Assembly: GCF_009834365.1 (NCBI RefSeq)
Contig: NZ_CP041348.1
Location: 1,174,501-1,238,500, forward strand
Direction of reading: 5' to 3'
Source of the DNA: Komagataeibacter xylinus
Lineage (GTDB): Bacteria > Pseudomonadota > Alphaproteobacteria > Acetobacterales > Acetobacteraceae
DNA length: 64,000 nt
Part shown: piece by piece, positions 26,357-35,259 of the stretch
How the letters are laid out: each line of letters begins with the position of its first letter
Position numbering within the stretch: the stretch's first letter is position 1
Made by a program: the position numbers and the translations under genes
Notes under the pieces: generated by a model
What the model saw: only the letters and a program-made list of their open reading frames with translations
The model's database searches: none
Told to the model about the DNA's origin: nothing

Positions 26357-27340
26357 GTGACTGACACCATGCATGAAGACACACCTCTCCCCCGTCGCAT
26401 CCTGCTTGTGACCGGCCTGTCCGGGGCAGGAAAATCCTCGATTCTGCGCATTCTGGAGGATCTGGGCCACGAGGTGATCGACAATCCGCCGCTGGGCATG
26501 CTCGATGAGATCGTGGCCCGTGCCGAACGCCCGGTCGCCATTGGCGTGGATTCGCGCACGCGCGGTTTCGATGCTTCCGCCGTGCTGGCAGCCCTGGCCC
26601 GGCTGCGCGTCAACCCCGCCCTTAATGCCGAACTGATCTACGCCACGGCGGAGGAAAGCGTGCTGCTCAGCCGCTATACCGCCACCCGCAGGCGCCACCC
26701 GCAGGCCGTGCATGGCACGGTCAAGGAAGGGATCGAGGCCGAGATCCGCCTCACCTCCTCCCTGCGTGAGGCCGCCGATGTGGTGATCGACACCTCCGAC
26801 CTGCCCCCGCCCGAGCTGCGCCAGCTTGTCGAGGCCCGGTTTGGCGAATGGTCGGCAGGCGGCCTCGACGGGCTGACCGTCGCCCTGATGTCCTTCGCCT
26901 TTCCCGCTGGTCTCCCGCGGGAGGCAGACATGGTGTTCGATGCCCGTTTCCTCACCAACCCGTATTACGACCCGGCCCTGTCGGCCATGACCGGGCTTGA
27001 TGCGGCCGTGGCGGATTATGTGGGCAATGACCCCGATTACGCCGAATTCCTTGATCGTATGGCCGGCCTGCTCGAACTCGTGCTGCCGCGCTTCGTGCGT
27101 GAGGGCAAGAAATACGCCACCATCGCCATTGGCTGCTCGGGCGGGCGGCACCGCTCGGTTACCCTTGTCGAGGCACTGGCGCAGCGGCTGGCGCAGCGTG
27201 CCGACAGTGCCCACCCCCAGGATGCATGGCCCGTCGTGATCATGCACCGTGAACTGGCCCGCCAGGGTCGCAGCAGCTGGCGCTGGGCAAACCGCCCGCG
27301 CGGGCTGGCCGAACCAACGGAGCAGGCGGACCCCAAATGA
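26357..27340 (+). CDS. rapZ: RNase adapter / nucleotide-binding protein RapZ
   Basis: P-loop protein (327 aa) of the RapZ/YvcJ family. The Walker A motif is TGLSGAGKSSILR (residues about 19-31). VIDNPPLGML and GVDSRTRGFD follow. The C-terminal domain has FAFPAGLPREADMVFDARFL, NPYYDP and IAIGCSGGRHRSV, the family hallmark. A GTG start with AGGG upstream is used; an ATG at 26369 is possible. Its gene adjoins PTS genes in many proteobacteria, pointing to cell-wall-sugar or PTS-linked control; its RNA target here is unknown. Confidence 0.93.
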   Translation: MTDTMHEDTPLPRRILLVTGLSGAGKSSILRILEDLGHEVIDNPPLGMLDEIVARAERPVAIGVDSRTRGFDASAVLAALARLRVNPALNAELIYATAEESVLLSRYTATRRRHPQAVHGTVKEGIEAEIRLTSSLREAADVVIDTSDLPPPELRQLVEARFGEWSAGGLDGLTVALMSFAFPAGLPREADMVFDARFLTNPYYDPALSAMTGLDAAVADYVGNDPDYAEFLDRMAGLLELVLPRFVREGKKYATIAIGCSGGRHRSVTLVEALAQRLAQRADSAHPQDAWPVVIMHRELARQGRSSWRWANRPRGLAEPTEQADPK

Positions 27341-27798
27341 TCGGTCTTGTATTCGTGATGCATGGCGTTCTGGGCGAGACCCTGAAGGCGGAACTCGAAC
27401 ATGTGGTAGGCCCGCAGGCGCAGGCTACGGTGTTCAATGTTACGGCGGCTTCGCTGCCCGGTACCTGCCACGCGGCATTGCGCGCGGCCATCGACTCGGT
27501 TGATAGCGGGCAGGGCGTGATCCTGCTGACCGACATGTTCGGCAGCACGCCGTCCAATGTTGCGATTTCGGTGTTGGAGAACAACCGCGTGGAGGTGCTC
27601 GCCGGCGTCAACATGCCCATGCTGGTCAAGCTGGCGCAGATGCGCGGCCAGGCGGCACTGCAGGAGTGCCTGCACGGCGCGGAAGAGGCAGGCAGGCGCT
27701 ATATTTCGGTCGCATCCCACCTGCCTGCCGCCTGCCTGTCCGGCGTGGGGGCCTGCACGGGCGAGGCGGCGGATAGCGTGGTGGGCCATGGTGGCTGA
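27337..27798 (+). CDS. PTS EIIA component, mannose/fructose family
   Basis: Cytosolic phosphocarrier (153 aa) accepting phosphate from HPr. The N-terminal GLVFVMHGVLG holds the phosphorylatable His9. VILLTDMFGSTPSNVAI is the conserved central motif and VLAGVNMPMLVKLAQMR the next. There is no EIIB/EIIC in the window, so this is a regulatory EIIA, as in other alphaproteobacteria. It overlaps rapZ by 4 bp and the HPr gene by 11 bp. Confidence 0.92.
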   Translation: MIGLVFVMHGVLGETLKAELEHVVGPQAQATVFNVTAASLPGTCHAALRAAIDSVDSGQGVILLTDMFGSTPSNVAISVLENNRVEVLAGVNMPMLVKLAQMRGQAALQECLHGAEEAGRRYISVASHLPAACLSGVGACTGEAADSVVGHGG

Positions 27799-28087
27799 GC
27801 CCGTGGCGCAGGCGGCACCCCGGCGGGCGGATGTGGGCATTGTCAACCAGCGCGGGCTGCATGCGCGGGCAGCGGCCAAATTCGTCACGGTGGCGGAAAA
27901 ATTTGATGCCAGCATCGACGTGACCCATGCGGGCATGACCGTTTCGGGCCATTCCATCATGGGGCTCATGATGCTGGGGGCCGGAAAAGGCGAGACAATC
28001 GGCATCGCGGCCCAGGGACCGCAGGCGGCACCAGCACTTGCGGCCCTCGTGCGGCTGGTCGGGGCCGGGTTTGATGAAGACGACTGA
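27788..28087 (+). CDS. ptsH: Phosphocarrier protein HPr
   Basis: Small PTS carrier (99 aa). VNQRGLHARAAAKFV contains the EI-dependent phospho-His. VSGHSIMGLMMLGAGKGE holds the regulatory Ser expected to be the HprK target. The N-terminal 12 residues are an extension. It starts within the EIIA gene (11 bp overlap) and ends within the start of the EI gene, so translation of the three is coupled. Confidence 0.93.
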   Translation: MVAEPVAQAAPRRADVGIVNQRGLHARAAAKFVTVAEKFDASIDVTHAGMTVSGHSIMGLMMLGAGKGETIGIAAQGPQAAPALAALVRLVGAGFDEDD

Positions 28088-29912
28088 ACGCAAGCCCCCC
28101 CGTCGCCCCCGTCCTGGTGAGGTGCGGCTGGAGGGCCAGCCCGTTTCATCGGGCGTGGCCATCGGGTATGCCGCCATCGCGCATGATCCGGCACTCCCCG
28201 CCATCGATACCACGCGGCGCGATTGCGACCCCGCCCATGAACGTGCCCGCCTGCATGAGGCCATAACCCGCTCCACCGCCCAGCTACGCCGCCTGCATGA
28301 CCGCCTGGCCCTGCTGCCGGAAGATGGGCAGGTGGAAATCGGTTCCCTGCTTGAAGTCTATCGCCGCATGCTCGGCCCCTCGCGCCTGCGGCGTGGCATC
28401 GAGGCACGGCTTGGGCTGGGCATGCTGGCCGAGGCCGCCGTGCAGCTTGAAACCGAGACCCTGGCCGCCTTCATGCTCAGCCCCCCCGGACGCCCCGCGC
28501 CCGAAGGGGAGGATGCGGTGGCGGCAAGACGGCGCGCGGGTGAGTTCCGCGAGATCGGGCGCAGGCTGGTGCGCAACCTCAGTGGCACGCCTTACCGGTC
28601 GTTCTCCGCCATTCCTGATGGCGCGATCCTTGTGGCCGAGCAGTTGCGCCCCGCCGATGCCGCCCTGATCGATCCCTCGCGCATCGCCGCCGTGGTGACG
28701 GAAGAGGGCGGCAGCACCGGCCATACCGCCATCCTGCTGCGTGCCCTTGGCATTCCCGCCGTGCTGGCCACCCATGGGCTTCTGGCCCAGATAGGGCGGC
28801 GCACGCGGCTGGTGGTCGATGGCTCGACCGGGCATGTCATCATCCGACCTTCCACCCGCACGGCGGCGGCAGCCCGGGTGGAGGTGGCGGCCTATGCGCG
28901 TGAACGCCAGGCGCTGGGCCGCCTGCGCCGCCTGCCGGCCCGCCTGTCGAGCGGAGAGGTGCTGACATTGCAGGCCAATCTGGAAATCCCGGCCGAACTG
29001 CCCATGATCGCGCAGTCAGGTGCGGCCGGCATCGGGCTGCTGCGCAGCGAGTTCCTGTTCATGAATGCCGAGACCCTGCCCGATGAAGCGCGGCAGGAAG
29101 CGCTCTACCGCCCCCTTGTCGAGGCCATGGCAGGCGACCCGGTCACGATCCGCGTGGTGGACTGGGGCAGCGAGAAGAACAGCGATGCCCTGACACAGGC
29201 AGGCATTGGCACCGGCAGCGATGTCAATCCGGCGCTGGGCCTGCGCGGCATCAGGCTGCTCCTGCGGCATCGCGCCCTGCTGGAGATGCAGTTCGCCGCC
29301 ATCCTGCGCGCGGCCACCGCAGGCCCGGTGCGGGTGCTGCTGCCCATGGTGTCAGACCCGGCGGAACTGCATGAGGCGCGTGAAATCTATGCCCGCGTGG
29401 GGCGCAGGCTGCGGCGCAGGGGGGTGGACATACCCGATCCGCTGCCGCCGCTTGGCATCATGATCGAAACGCCGGCCGCCGCCCTCATGGCCGATGTGCT
29501 GGCGCAGGAGGCCGAATTCCTCGCCATCGGCACCAATGACCTGACCATGTACACCCTTGCGGCAGACCGGGCGGCAACGGATGTGGCGGGGCTGTATGAC
29601 CCGCTGCACCCTGCCGTGCTGCGGCTTGTGCGGCTGGCGGCGGATGCGGGGCTGCGCCAGCGCAGGCCGGTCTCGCTATGCGGCGAGATGGCATCCGACC
29701 CGCTGGCCGTGCCGTTGCTGGTGGGGCTGGGGGTGCGGTCGTTTTCCATGCATGCCTCCGCCGTGCCGCGTGTGAAGCGCGCCGTGCGGGCAGCGGCGAT
29801 GGATGACTGCCGCCGCATGGCCTGCCGCGCGCTTGAAGCGGCTGGCGGGCCGGAAGTCAGCGCCATGCTCATGGCTTATGCCGCTACCCTGCATCATGCC
29901 GGTGATGGTTAG
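28074..29912 (+). CDS. ptsI: Phosphoenolpyruvate-protein phosphotransferase (EI)
   Basis: Enzyme I (612 aa), which transfers phosphate from phosphoenolpyruvate to HPr. The N-terminal domain has the active His in TEEGGSTGHTAILLRALG. The C-terminal PEP-binding barrel shows GIGLLRSEFLFM, RVVDWGSEKNSD, LGIMIETPAAALM, FLAIGTNDLTMYTLAADR and the Cys of SLCGEMASDP. There is no GAF domain, so it is EI rather than EI-Ntr. It overlaps HPr by 14 bp and pabB by about 17 bp. RTFDLRTLGGDK-type sequence is altered to RVVDWGSEKNSD. Confidence 0.93.
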   Translation: MKTTERKPPRRPRPGEVRLEGQPVSSGVAIGYAAIAHDPALPAIDTTRRDCDPAHERARLHEAITRSTAQLRRLHDRLALLPEDGQVEIGSLLEVYRRMLGPSRLRRGIEARLGLGMLAEAAVQLETETLAAFMLSPPGRPAPEGEDAVAARRRAGEFREIGRRLVRNLSGTPYRSFSAIPDGAILVAEQLRPADAALIDPSRIAAVVTEEGGSTGHTAILLRALGIPAVLATHGLLAQIGRRTRLVVDGSTGHVIIRPSTRTAAAARVEVAAYARERQALGRLRRLPARLSSGEVLTLQANLEIPAELPMIAQSGAAGIGLLRSEFLFMNAETLPDEARQEALYRPLVEAMAGDPVTIRVVDWGSEKNSDALTQAGIGTGSDVNPALGLRGIRLLLRHRALLEMQFAAILRAATAGPVRVLLPMVSDPAELHEAREIYARVGRRLRRRGVDIPDPLPPLGIMIETPAAALMADVLAQEAEFLAIGTNDLTMYTLAADRAATDVAGLYDPLHPAVLRLVRLAADAGLRQRRPVSLCGEMASDPLAVPLLVGLGVRSFSMHASAVPRVKRAVRAAAMDDCRRMACRALEAAGGPEVSAMLMAYAATLHHAGDG

Positions 29913-31278
29913 CAGCACCTGCCTGCCTGTGGCCTGGCGGAATGTGGATGACGTGCTGGCCGCATGGGGCGACCGCCCGGGCTTTGCCTGCCTTGACAGT
30001 GGCGGCCCGGTCGGCCCGCGCGCGCGCTGGACCATCATCTGCCGCGACCCCGTGCACTGGATCGAGCAGAATGATGGCGCGTGCTGGCTGGATGGCACGC
30101 AGGTGGCGCAGGACCTGCCCAACCTGCTGCGGCAGTGCGTGCCGGGTGGTGGCTGCCCGCCCGAGGTGCCTTTTGCCGGGGGGGCGATCGGTTTTATCGG
30201 CTATGGCGCGGGTCAGCGCATGGAGGGGATCATCTCGCGCCATGAAGCAGGCGGTGATGGCCTGGAGGCTGCTTTCGGCCTGTATGACCATGCCTTTGTG
30301 CTTGATCGCGAGATGGGCCACGCCTGGCTGGCGGGTATGGGCCTTGATGGCCCGCGCATGGTGGCACTGGCGGCGCAGTGGACGGCGATTGGCCCGGCAG
30401 GAAAACCCTCTCCGCTGCCTGCGTTGCGTTTTTGGCCCGATCAGGATGCGGCAGCGTATCGCGCCGCCGTGGCGCAGGCCGTGGCCCGGATCGCGGCGGG
30501 TGAAGTATTTCAGGTCAACATCACCGGGCGCATGCAGGCTGCCCGTCCGTCCGGGCTTTCGGCGGTTGATGCCTACCGCACGCTGCGCGTCACATCGCCC
30601 GCGCCATTCGGGGCCTTTTTGGTGGGTGCGGGCGGGTTTGCGCTGCTCGGTGCCTCGCCCGAGCGTTTTTTGAGCCTTGATGGCACCGGCCGGGTCAGCA
30701 CCCGGCCCATAAAGGGCACCGCCCCGCGTGGCGACACGGCGCAGGACGATGTCCGACTGGCCCACGCCCTGCGCCATGACCCCAAGGAGCAGGCCGAGAA
30801 CCTGATGATCGTTGACCTCATGCGCAACGATATCGGGCGCGTGGCACAGTTGGGCAGCATTGCGGTGCCGGAACTTTTTGCGGTCGAGCAATTTGCGCAT
30901 GTGCATCATCTGGTATCCGAAATAACGGGGCGGCTGGCACCGGGGCGCGATGCGTGTGACCTGCTGGCCGCCACCCTCCCGCCCGGCTCGGTCACCGGCG
31001 CGCCCAAGCACCGCGCCATGCAGGTGATCGATGCGCTCGAGGCTTCGCCCCGGGGAGCCTATTGCGGCACCGTGGTGCGGATCGGCTGCGATGGCGCGAT
31101 GGATAGCGCCGTCATCATCCGCACGCTGGTGCTTACGAGCGAGCACGTTACAGCGGCGGCAGGGGGCGGCATTACCGTGGAGTCCGACCCGGAGCGCGAA
31201 TACCGCGAAATGCAGCTTAAAATCGCAGCCCTGCTGGCCCTGTTCGGACCGCAGGCCGGTGAAGGAAACACGGCATGA
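29896..31278 (+). CDS. pabB: Aminodeoxychorismate synthase component I PabB
   Basis: Chorismate-utilising enzyme (about 460 aa) that aminates chorismate for folate synthesis. The C-terminal chorismate-binding domain shows AGEVFQVNITGRM, GASPERFLS, RPIKGTAPRG, ENLMIVDLMRNDIGRV, ATLPPGSVTGAPKHRAM and GITVESDPEREYREM. The frame is open back to 29803 inside ptsI; the start at 29896 (or 29905) is preferred. It overlaps the ptsI stop, so PTS and folate genes are in one transcript. A glutaminase subunit (PabA) is not encoded here. Confidence 0.88.
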   Translation: MPVMVSSTCLPVAWRNVDDVLAAWGDRPGFACLDSGGPVGPRARWTIICRDPVHWIEQNDGACWLDGTQVAQDLPNLLRQCVPGGGCPPEVPFAGGAIGFIGYGAGQRMEGIISRHEAGGDGLEAAFGLYDHAFVLDREMGHAWLAGMGLDGPRMVALAAQWTAIGPAGKPSPLPALRFWPDQDAAAYRAAVAQAVARIAAGEVFQVNITGRMQAARPSGLSAVDAYRTLRVTSPAPFGAFLVGAGGFALLGASPERFLSLDGTGRVSTRPIKGTAPRGDTAQDDVRLAHALRHDPKEQAENLMIVDLMRNDIGRVAQLGSIAVPELFAVEQFAHVHHLVSEITGRLAPGRDACDLLAATLPPGSVTGAPKHRAMQVIDALEASPRGAYCGTVVRIGCDGAMDSAVIIRTLVLTSEHVTAAAGGGITVESDPEREYREMQLKIAALLALFGPQAGEGNTA

Positions 31279-32084
31279 CCCTTGCCACCCTGCCCGTGTG
31301 GTTCAATGGCCGAATCATCAATCAGGCCGAAACCCGCATCGACCCGGCGGACCGGGGGCTGCTGCTCGGCGATGGCCTGTTCGAGACCATGCGTGTGGCG
31401 AACGGTGCGGTCCGGCATTTCGCGCTTCATATGGACCGACTGGCGCACGGCGCCGGCGTGCTCATGCTGCCATCACCCGACAGGAACCTGATCGCGCAGG
31501 CGGTGCGTGACCTGCTGGCTGCCTGCGGGCTGCAAAGTGGTTCGCTGCGGCTCACGCTCACCCGTGGTCCCGGCCCGCGCGGGCTGCTGCCTCCAGCTCA
31601 GGTGCGACCCACCCTGCTGCTCACCGCCGCCGCCAGCCTGCCGCCAGCAACTCCCATGCGGCTGGTAACGGCCAGCCACCGGCGCGATGAGGACAGCGTG
31701 CTCTCGCGCATCAAGAGCCTGAACTATCTGCCGTCCATCCTCGCGTGGATGGAGGCGGCAGGCCTGGGCGCGGATGATGCGCTGCTGCTCAACCGGGCGG
31801 GGCATGTGGCCGAGATGAGTGCCAGCACGCTTGTTGCCATCATCGGTGGGGAGGCGCTTACCCCCCCTGTGAGCGATGGCGCCTTGCCCGGCATCGCCCG
31901 TGGCGTGCTGCTGGCGGCAGGCATGCTACGTGAGGGCCGCCTCAGCCCCGCCATGCTGCGCGGCGCCGAGGCGGTTTTTGCCCTGAACAGCCTGTGCGCG
32001 CGTGAAGTGGTGGCGATTGACGGCCACGAACTGCCGCGCCAGCCCGCTTTGCTGTCCCGGCTGGTGGCGCATCTTGATGGCTGA
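31275..32084 (+). CDS. pabC: Aminodeoxychorismate lyase PabC (class IV aminotransferase fold)
   Basis: PLP-dependent enzyme (269 aa) releasing pyruvate from aminodeoxychorismate to give p-aminobenzoate. The PLP lysine lies in SRIKSLNYLPSI. The N-terminal PADRGLLLGDGLFETMR, the E of HVAEMSASTLVAI and the LCAREVVAIDG end fit the class IV fold. Some relatives are D-amino-acid or branched-chain transaminases, but the 4 bp overlap with pabB strongly favours PabC. A dispersed repeat copy begins 27 bp after the stop. Confidence 0.88.
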   Translation: MTLATLPVWFNGRIINQAETRIDPADRGLLLGDGLFETMRVANGAVRHFALHMDRLAHGAGVLMLPSPDRNLIAQAVRDLLAACGLQSGSLRLTLTRGPGPRGLLPPAQVRPTLLLTAAASLPPATPMRLVTASHRRDEDSVLSRIKSLNYLPSILAWMEAAGLGADDALLLNRAGHVAEMSASTLVAIIGGEALTPPVSDGALPGIARGVLLAAGMLREGRLSPAMLRGAEAVFALNSLCAREVVAIDGHELPRQPALLSRLVAHLDG

Positions 32085-32111
32085 TTTTGCGCCCGTCTGA
32101 AAGAAAGTGAT

Positions 32112-32193
32112 AAAAGTTTTCAGGTGCTGCATTTTTTCAAAAAAGTGGTGTTCTTTACGAAGCTTTTTGAAAAAAGCTGCGTCAGAAACTTTT
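32112..32193. repeat. Dispersed palindromic repeat, two-hairpin copy
   Basis: Ends AAAAGTTTTCAGG and CAGAAACTTTTC. Inner hairpins are GCTGCATTTTTTC/AAAAAAGTGGTG (worn) and GAAGCTTTTTG/AAAAAAGCTGC. It lies between pabC and purH and may act as terminator of the PTS-pab operon. Confidence 0.75.
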
Positions 32194-32333
32194 CGATGTT
32201 TTCTGGACGGTCTGTTTCAGACAGCTTTTTAAAGAGCCAGCCATAACATTTCGCTTATTGCCCATTCCGGCACGGTTGGACTAATCCAACCCGCATTGGC
32301 TCATTTCCAGCTTGCGTGAAAGGTCACTTGCAG

Positions 32334-33914
32334 ATGACCCCCCCCACCACCGTGCCGGTCCGGCGTGCCCTGATTTCCGTGTCTGACAAAAAGGGGCTGC
32401 TTGATCTGGCCCGCGCGCTTGTCGCCCACGGGGCCGAGATCCTTTCCACCGGCGGCTCCGCCCGCGCCCTGCGCGAGGCGGGCATTGCCGTGCGCGACGT
32501 GTCCGAGCATACCGGCTTCCCGGAAATTCTTGATGGCCGCGTCAAGACGCTGGTGCCGCAGGTGCATGGGGGCATTCTCGGCCGGCGCGACCTGCCCGCC
32601 CATGTGCAGCAGATGGAAGAGCACAAGATCACCCCGATCGACCTCGTGGCCGTCAACCTCTACCCGTTCGAGGCTACCGTGGCCTCTGGCGCGGGGCCGG
32701 AGGACTGCATCGAGAACATCGATATCGGCGGCCCTGCCCTGATCCGCGCCGCTGCCAAGAATCACGCCCACGTGGCTATCGTGACCGACCCCGCCCAGTA
32801 TGGCGAGGTGATCACCGCACTCGAAAACGGCGGCACGACGCTGGGCCAGCGCACCAAGCTGGCAGGCGCGGCCTACGCCCGCACCGCTGCTTACGATGCG
32901 GCCATCGCTGCATGGTTTGCAGGCCAGGAAGGCGAGGTGCTGCCCCCCCGCATGATCATTGCGGGCGAAAAGCGCGAAAGCCTGCGCTATGGCGAGAACC
33001 CGCACCAGAAGGCGGCCTTCTACACCGATGGCTCGACCCGCCCCGGTGTTGCCACGGCCACGCAGATACAGGGCAAGGCGCTGTCCTACAACAACATCAA
33101 CGACACCGATGCGGCCTTCGAGGCGGTGGCGGAATTCGATGAGCCTGCCGTGGTCATCGTCAAGCATGCCAACCCCTGTGGCGTGGCCACTGCTCCCACA
33201 CAGGCCGAAGCCTGGGACCGCGCCCTGCGCTGCGACCCGGTCTCGGCCTTTGGCGGCATTGTCGCACTCAACCGCACGCTGGAAGCTGAAGCGGCGGCGC
33301 GCATCGCCAGCATCTTCACCGAGGTGATCGTGGCCCCTGACGCAACGGTCGAAGCACGCGAGATCCTGTCGCGCAAGAAAAACCTGCGCCTGCTGCTGAC
33401 CGGAGCATTGCCTGACCCCGCAGCCGGTGGCGTGGTGGTGCGCTCGGTGGCCGGTGGCTTCCTGGCCCAGACGCGTGATAGCGGCCGCATCACTCCCGAT
33501 GCGCTGAAGGTCGTGACCAGGCGCGCGCCCACTCCCGCCGAGATGGCGGACCTCATCTTCGCCTTCCGCGTGGCCAAGCACGTCAAGTCGAACGCGATCG
33601 TGTACGTGAAGGACCAGAGCACGGTGGGCATTGGCGCGGGCCAGATGAGCCGGGTTGATTCCGCGCGCATCGCCGCCACCAAGAGTGCGGATGCCGCGAA
33701 GGAAGCGGGCATCGACCATCCGCTGACCCGGGGCAGTGTCGTGGCATCCGATGCGTTCTTCCCGTTTGCCGACGGGCTTGAGGCCGCGATTGCCGCAGGC
33801 GCCACCGCCGTGATCCAGCCCGGCGGCTCGATCCGTGATGATGAGGTGATCGCCGCTGCCGACAAGGCGGGCATTGCCATGGTCTTCACAGGTATGCGCC
33901 ATTTCCGGCACTGA
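32334..33914 (+). CDS. purH: Bifunctional AICAR formyltransferase / IMP cyclohydrolase PurH
   Basis: Catalyses the last two steps of IMP synthesis. The N-terminal IMP cyclohydrolase domain starts [20 protein letters not shown] and holds [33 protein letters not shown] and [12 protein letters not shown]. The AICAR transformylase domain contains [28 protein letters not shown], the catalytic KHANPCGVA, and [14 protein letters not shown] with the final GMRHFRH. The 526-residue length is normal. The ATG at 32334 follows AAAGG; a GTG 18 bases earlier is less likely. Confidence 0.97.
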   Translation: MTPPTTVPVRRALISVSDKKGLLDLARALVAHGAEILSTGGSARALREAGIAVRDVSEHTGFPEILDGRVKTLVPQVHGGILGRRDLPAHVQQMEEHKITPIDLVAVNLYPFEATVASGAGPEDCIENIDIGGPALIRAAAKNHAHVAIVTDPAQYGEVITALENGGTTLGQRTKLAGAAYARTAAYDAAIAAWFAGQEGEVLPPRMIIAGEKRESLRYGENPHQKAAFYTDGSTRPGVATATQIQGKALSYNNINDTDAAFEAVAEFDEPAVVIVKHANPCGVATAPTQAEAWDRALRCDPVSAFGGIVALNRTLEAEAAARIASIFTEVIVAPDATVEAREILSRKKNLRLLLTGALPDPAAGGVVVRSVAGGFLAQTRDSGRITPDALKVVTRRAPTPAEMADLIFAFRVAKHVKSNAIVYVKDQSTVGIGAGQMSRVDSARIAATKSADAAKEAGIDHPLTRGSVVASDAFFPFADGLEAAIAAGATAVIQPGGSIRDDEVIAAADKAGIAMVFTGMRHFRH

Positions 33915-34010
33915 TCCGTCGTCAAGCCCCCTTGTCTGCGGGGCGGGGATGGAATGAGATGGCACGCCCGGCAGCGTGCCGGTCAAGACAGACGAAAGAC
34001 GGGTACCCGC

Positions 34011-34781
34011 ATGGACATTCATCGACGTTCCTCCTGCCGCCTGCTCGCGGGCGTGCTTGTTGCTGGCAGCCTGGCGGCGGGTAGTGCCCATGCGGCAGGC
34101 AAGACGGGCGTGCAGCCCACGGCCCAGGCTCCTGCGGCAACGCAGGTCGCCCCCGTGTTCGACCTTGCCCCGCTACCTGTAACCAGCGGGCAGCTGGTGC
34201 AGTACATCCTCAGCCCGGCAGGGCAGATTGCGGGGCTGCTGCTGGCCGATGGCACGCAGGTTTTCTGCCCGCAGGACCTTGGTGAGAACCTGCCCGCCAT
34301 CGTTCGCCCTGGTGAGCAGGTCTCGATCAGCGGACTCAAGGGTATTGGCCACCCCATCGTGCGGGCCTATGCCATAACCGGCCCGCGCGGGCAGCGGATT
34401 GCCGATGTGCGCCCAGCAAGTGCGCCCGCACCCTATGATTCGCCCTCCATCGGTCCCGACGTGCCGGTGGATGGCACCGTGCTCGCCCCGCTCTATGACA
34501 TGCAGGGCAAGGTGCAGGGCGCCATCATGCGCGATCACAGCGTGGTATATGTAGGCGAGGCCAACGCCACCCGCCTTGCCGCCTGGATCAAGCCGGGTGC
34601 CAGCCTGCATGCCATCGGCATTGGCGTGAGCGGGGAGCGCGGCACCGCCATCAACGCGCGTGAAATCGGGCCGGACGTGAACCAGGCCATTCACATCGAG
34701 CCCGCCGATGCGCCGCCGCCGGGCGCTTTTCCCGGCAGCGCGGGTTATGACGTGATTCCGGGCAGTGCCACGGCGCAATAA
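34011..34781 (+). CDS. Periplasmic protein of two internal repeats, function unknown
   Basis: A 256-residue exported protein. The signal peptide is MDIHRRSSCRLLAGVLVAGS, with cleavage near AHAAG. The mature part contains two similar units of about 65 residues. Unit one starts GQLVQYILSPAGQIAGLLLA and runs to HPIVRAYAITG. Unit two starts GTVLAPLYDMQGKVQGAIM and runs to GTAINAREIG. Each alternates strands with a central VRPGEQVSI / IKPGASLHAI segment, suggesting paired small beta-barrels. It lies between purH and the ATP synthase operon without overlap. I do not recognise the family. Confidence 0.65.
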   Translation: MDIHRRSSCRLLAGVLVAGSLAAGSAHAAGKTGVQPTAQAPAATQVAPVFDLAPLPVTSGQLVQYILSPAGQIAGLLLADGTQVFCPQDLGENLPAIVRPGEQVSISGLKGIGHPIVRAYAITGPRGQRIADVRPASAPAPYDSPSIGPDVPVDGTVLAPLYDMQGKVQGAIMRDHSVVYVGEANATRLAAWIKPGASLHAIGIGVSGERGTAINAREIGPDVNQAIHIEPADAPPPGAFPGSAGYDVIPGSATAQ

Positions 34782-34847
34782 AGGTGCGCCGAACGCACAG
34801 AAGGTAAAAAAGATGCGGCGGGAAACGCTTTGTTTGCTCCCCCTTGC

Positions 34848-34876
34848 TTGACAGGTTATTGCAGCCCCGTTAGCTA
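34848..34876 (+). promoter_or_regulatory. Possible promoter of the ATP synthase Fo operon
   Basis: TTGACA (34848-34853), a 17 bp spacer and TAGCTA (34871-34876), ending 30 bp before the atpI start. The -35 box is perfect; the -10 box is poor. Confidence 0.4.
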
Positions 34877-34905
34877 CCGCCTGCACCCTCAAGGAGGTGC
34901 GAGAA

Positions 34906-35247
34906 GTGGATAAGGATAACGATCCTTCCGGCGAGTCCTTCAACCGGCGACTGGAAGCGGCCCGCGAGCGCATGAAGCCCCGTAAGGCCGCTGAACGCGA
35001 TACGGGGGGGACAATGTCCGATCTGGGCCTGGTCATCAGGTCGGGAACGGAACTGGTGTCGGCTCTTGTGGTCGGGGTTGGCATTGGCTGGGGTCTTGAC
35101 CACTGGCTGGGCACGAAGCCCTGGTTCCTCATCGTCTTTTCGCTTCTTGGCGGTGTGGCAGGTGTACTTAATGTCTGGCGTCTTGTCAGGCCCGATGCCA
35201 TAAGCACTAAGGCAGACGGGCCGGATGGCGGCTCCGGACGGTTATAG
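34906..35247 (+). CDS. atpI: ATP synthase accessory protein AtpI/AtpZ
   Basis: Small membrane protein (113 aa) that assists c-ring assembly or ion supply. A charged N-terminal 40 residues precede two hydrophobic helices (ELVSALVVGVGIGWGLDHWL and PWFLIVFSLLGGVAGVLNVW), with GWGLDHWLGTKPW as family motif. The GTG at 34906 is preferred because AAGGAGG lies 8 bases before it; an earlier GTG at 34897 overlaps that site. It leads the Fo operon. Confidence 0.85.
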   Translation: MDKDNDPSGESFNRRLEAARERMKPRKAAERDTGGTMSDLGLVIRSGTELVSALVVGVGIGWGLDHWLGTKPWFLIVFSLLGGVAGVLNVWRLVRPDAISTKADGPDGGSGRL

Positions 35248-35259
35248 GGAAGAACGAAG

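Noticed and set aside
32112..32193. Interpreting the double-hairpin repeats simply as ordinary intrinsic terminators
   Set aside because: They have conserved inverted ends outside the hairpins, occur in both orientations, include partial copies and one lies inside an operon, so terminator function alone does not explain them.
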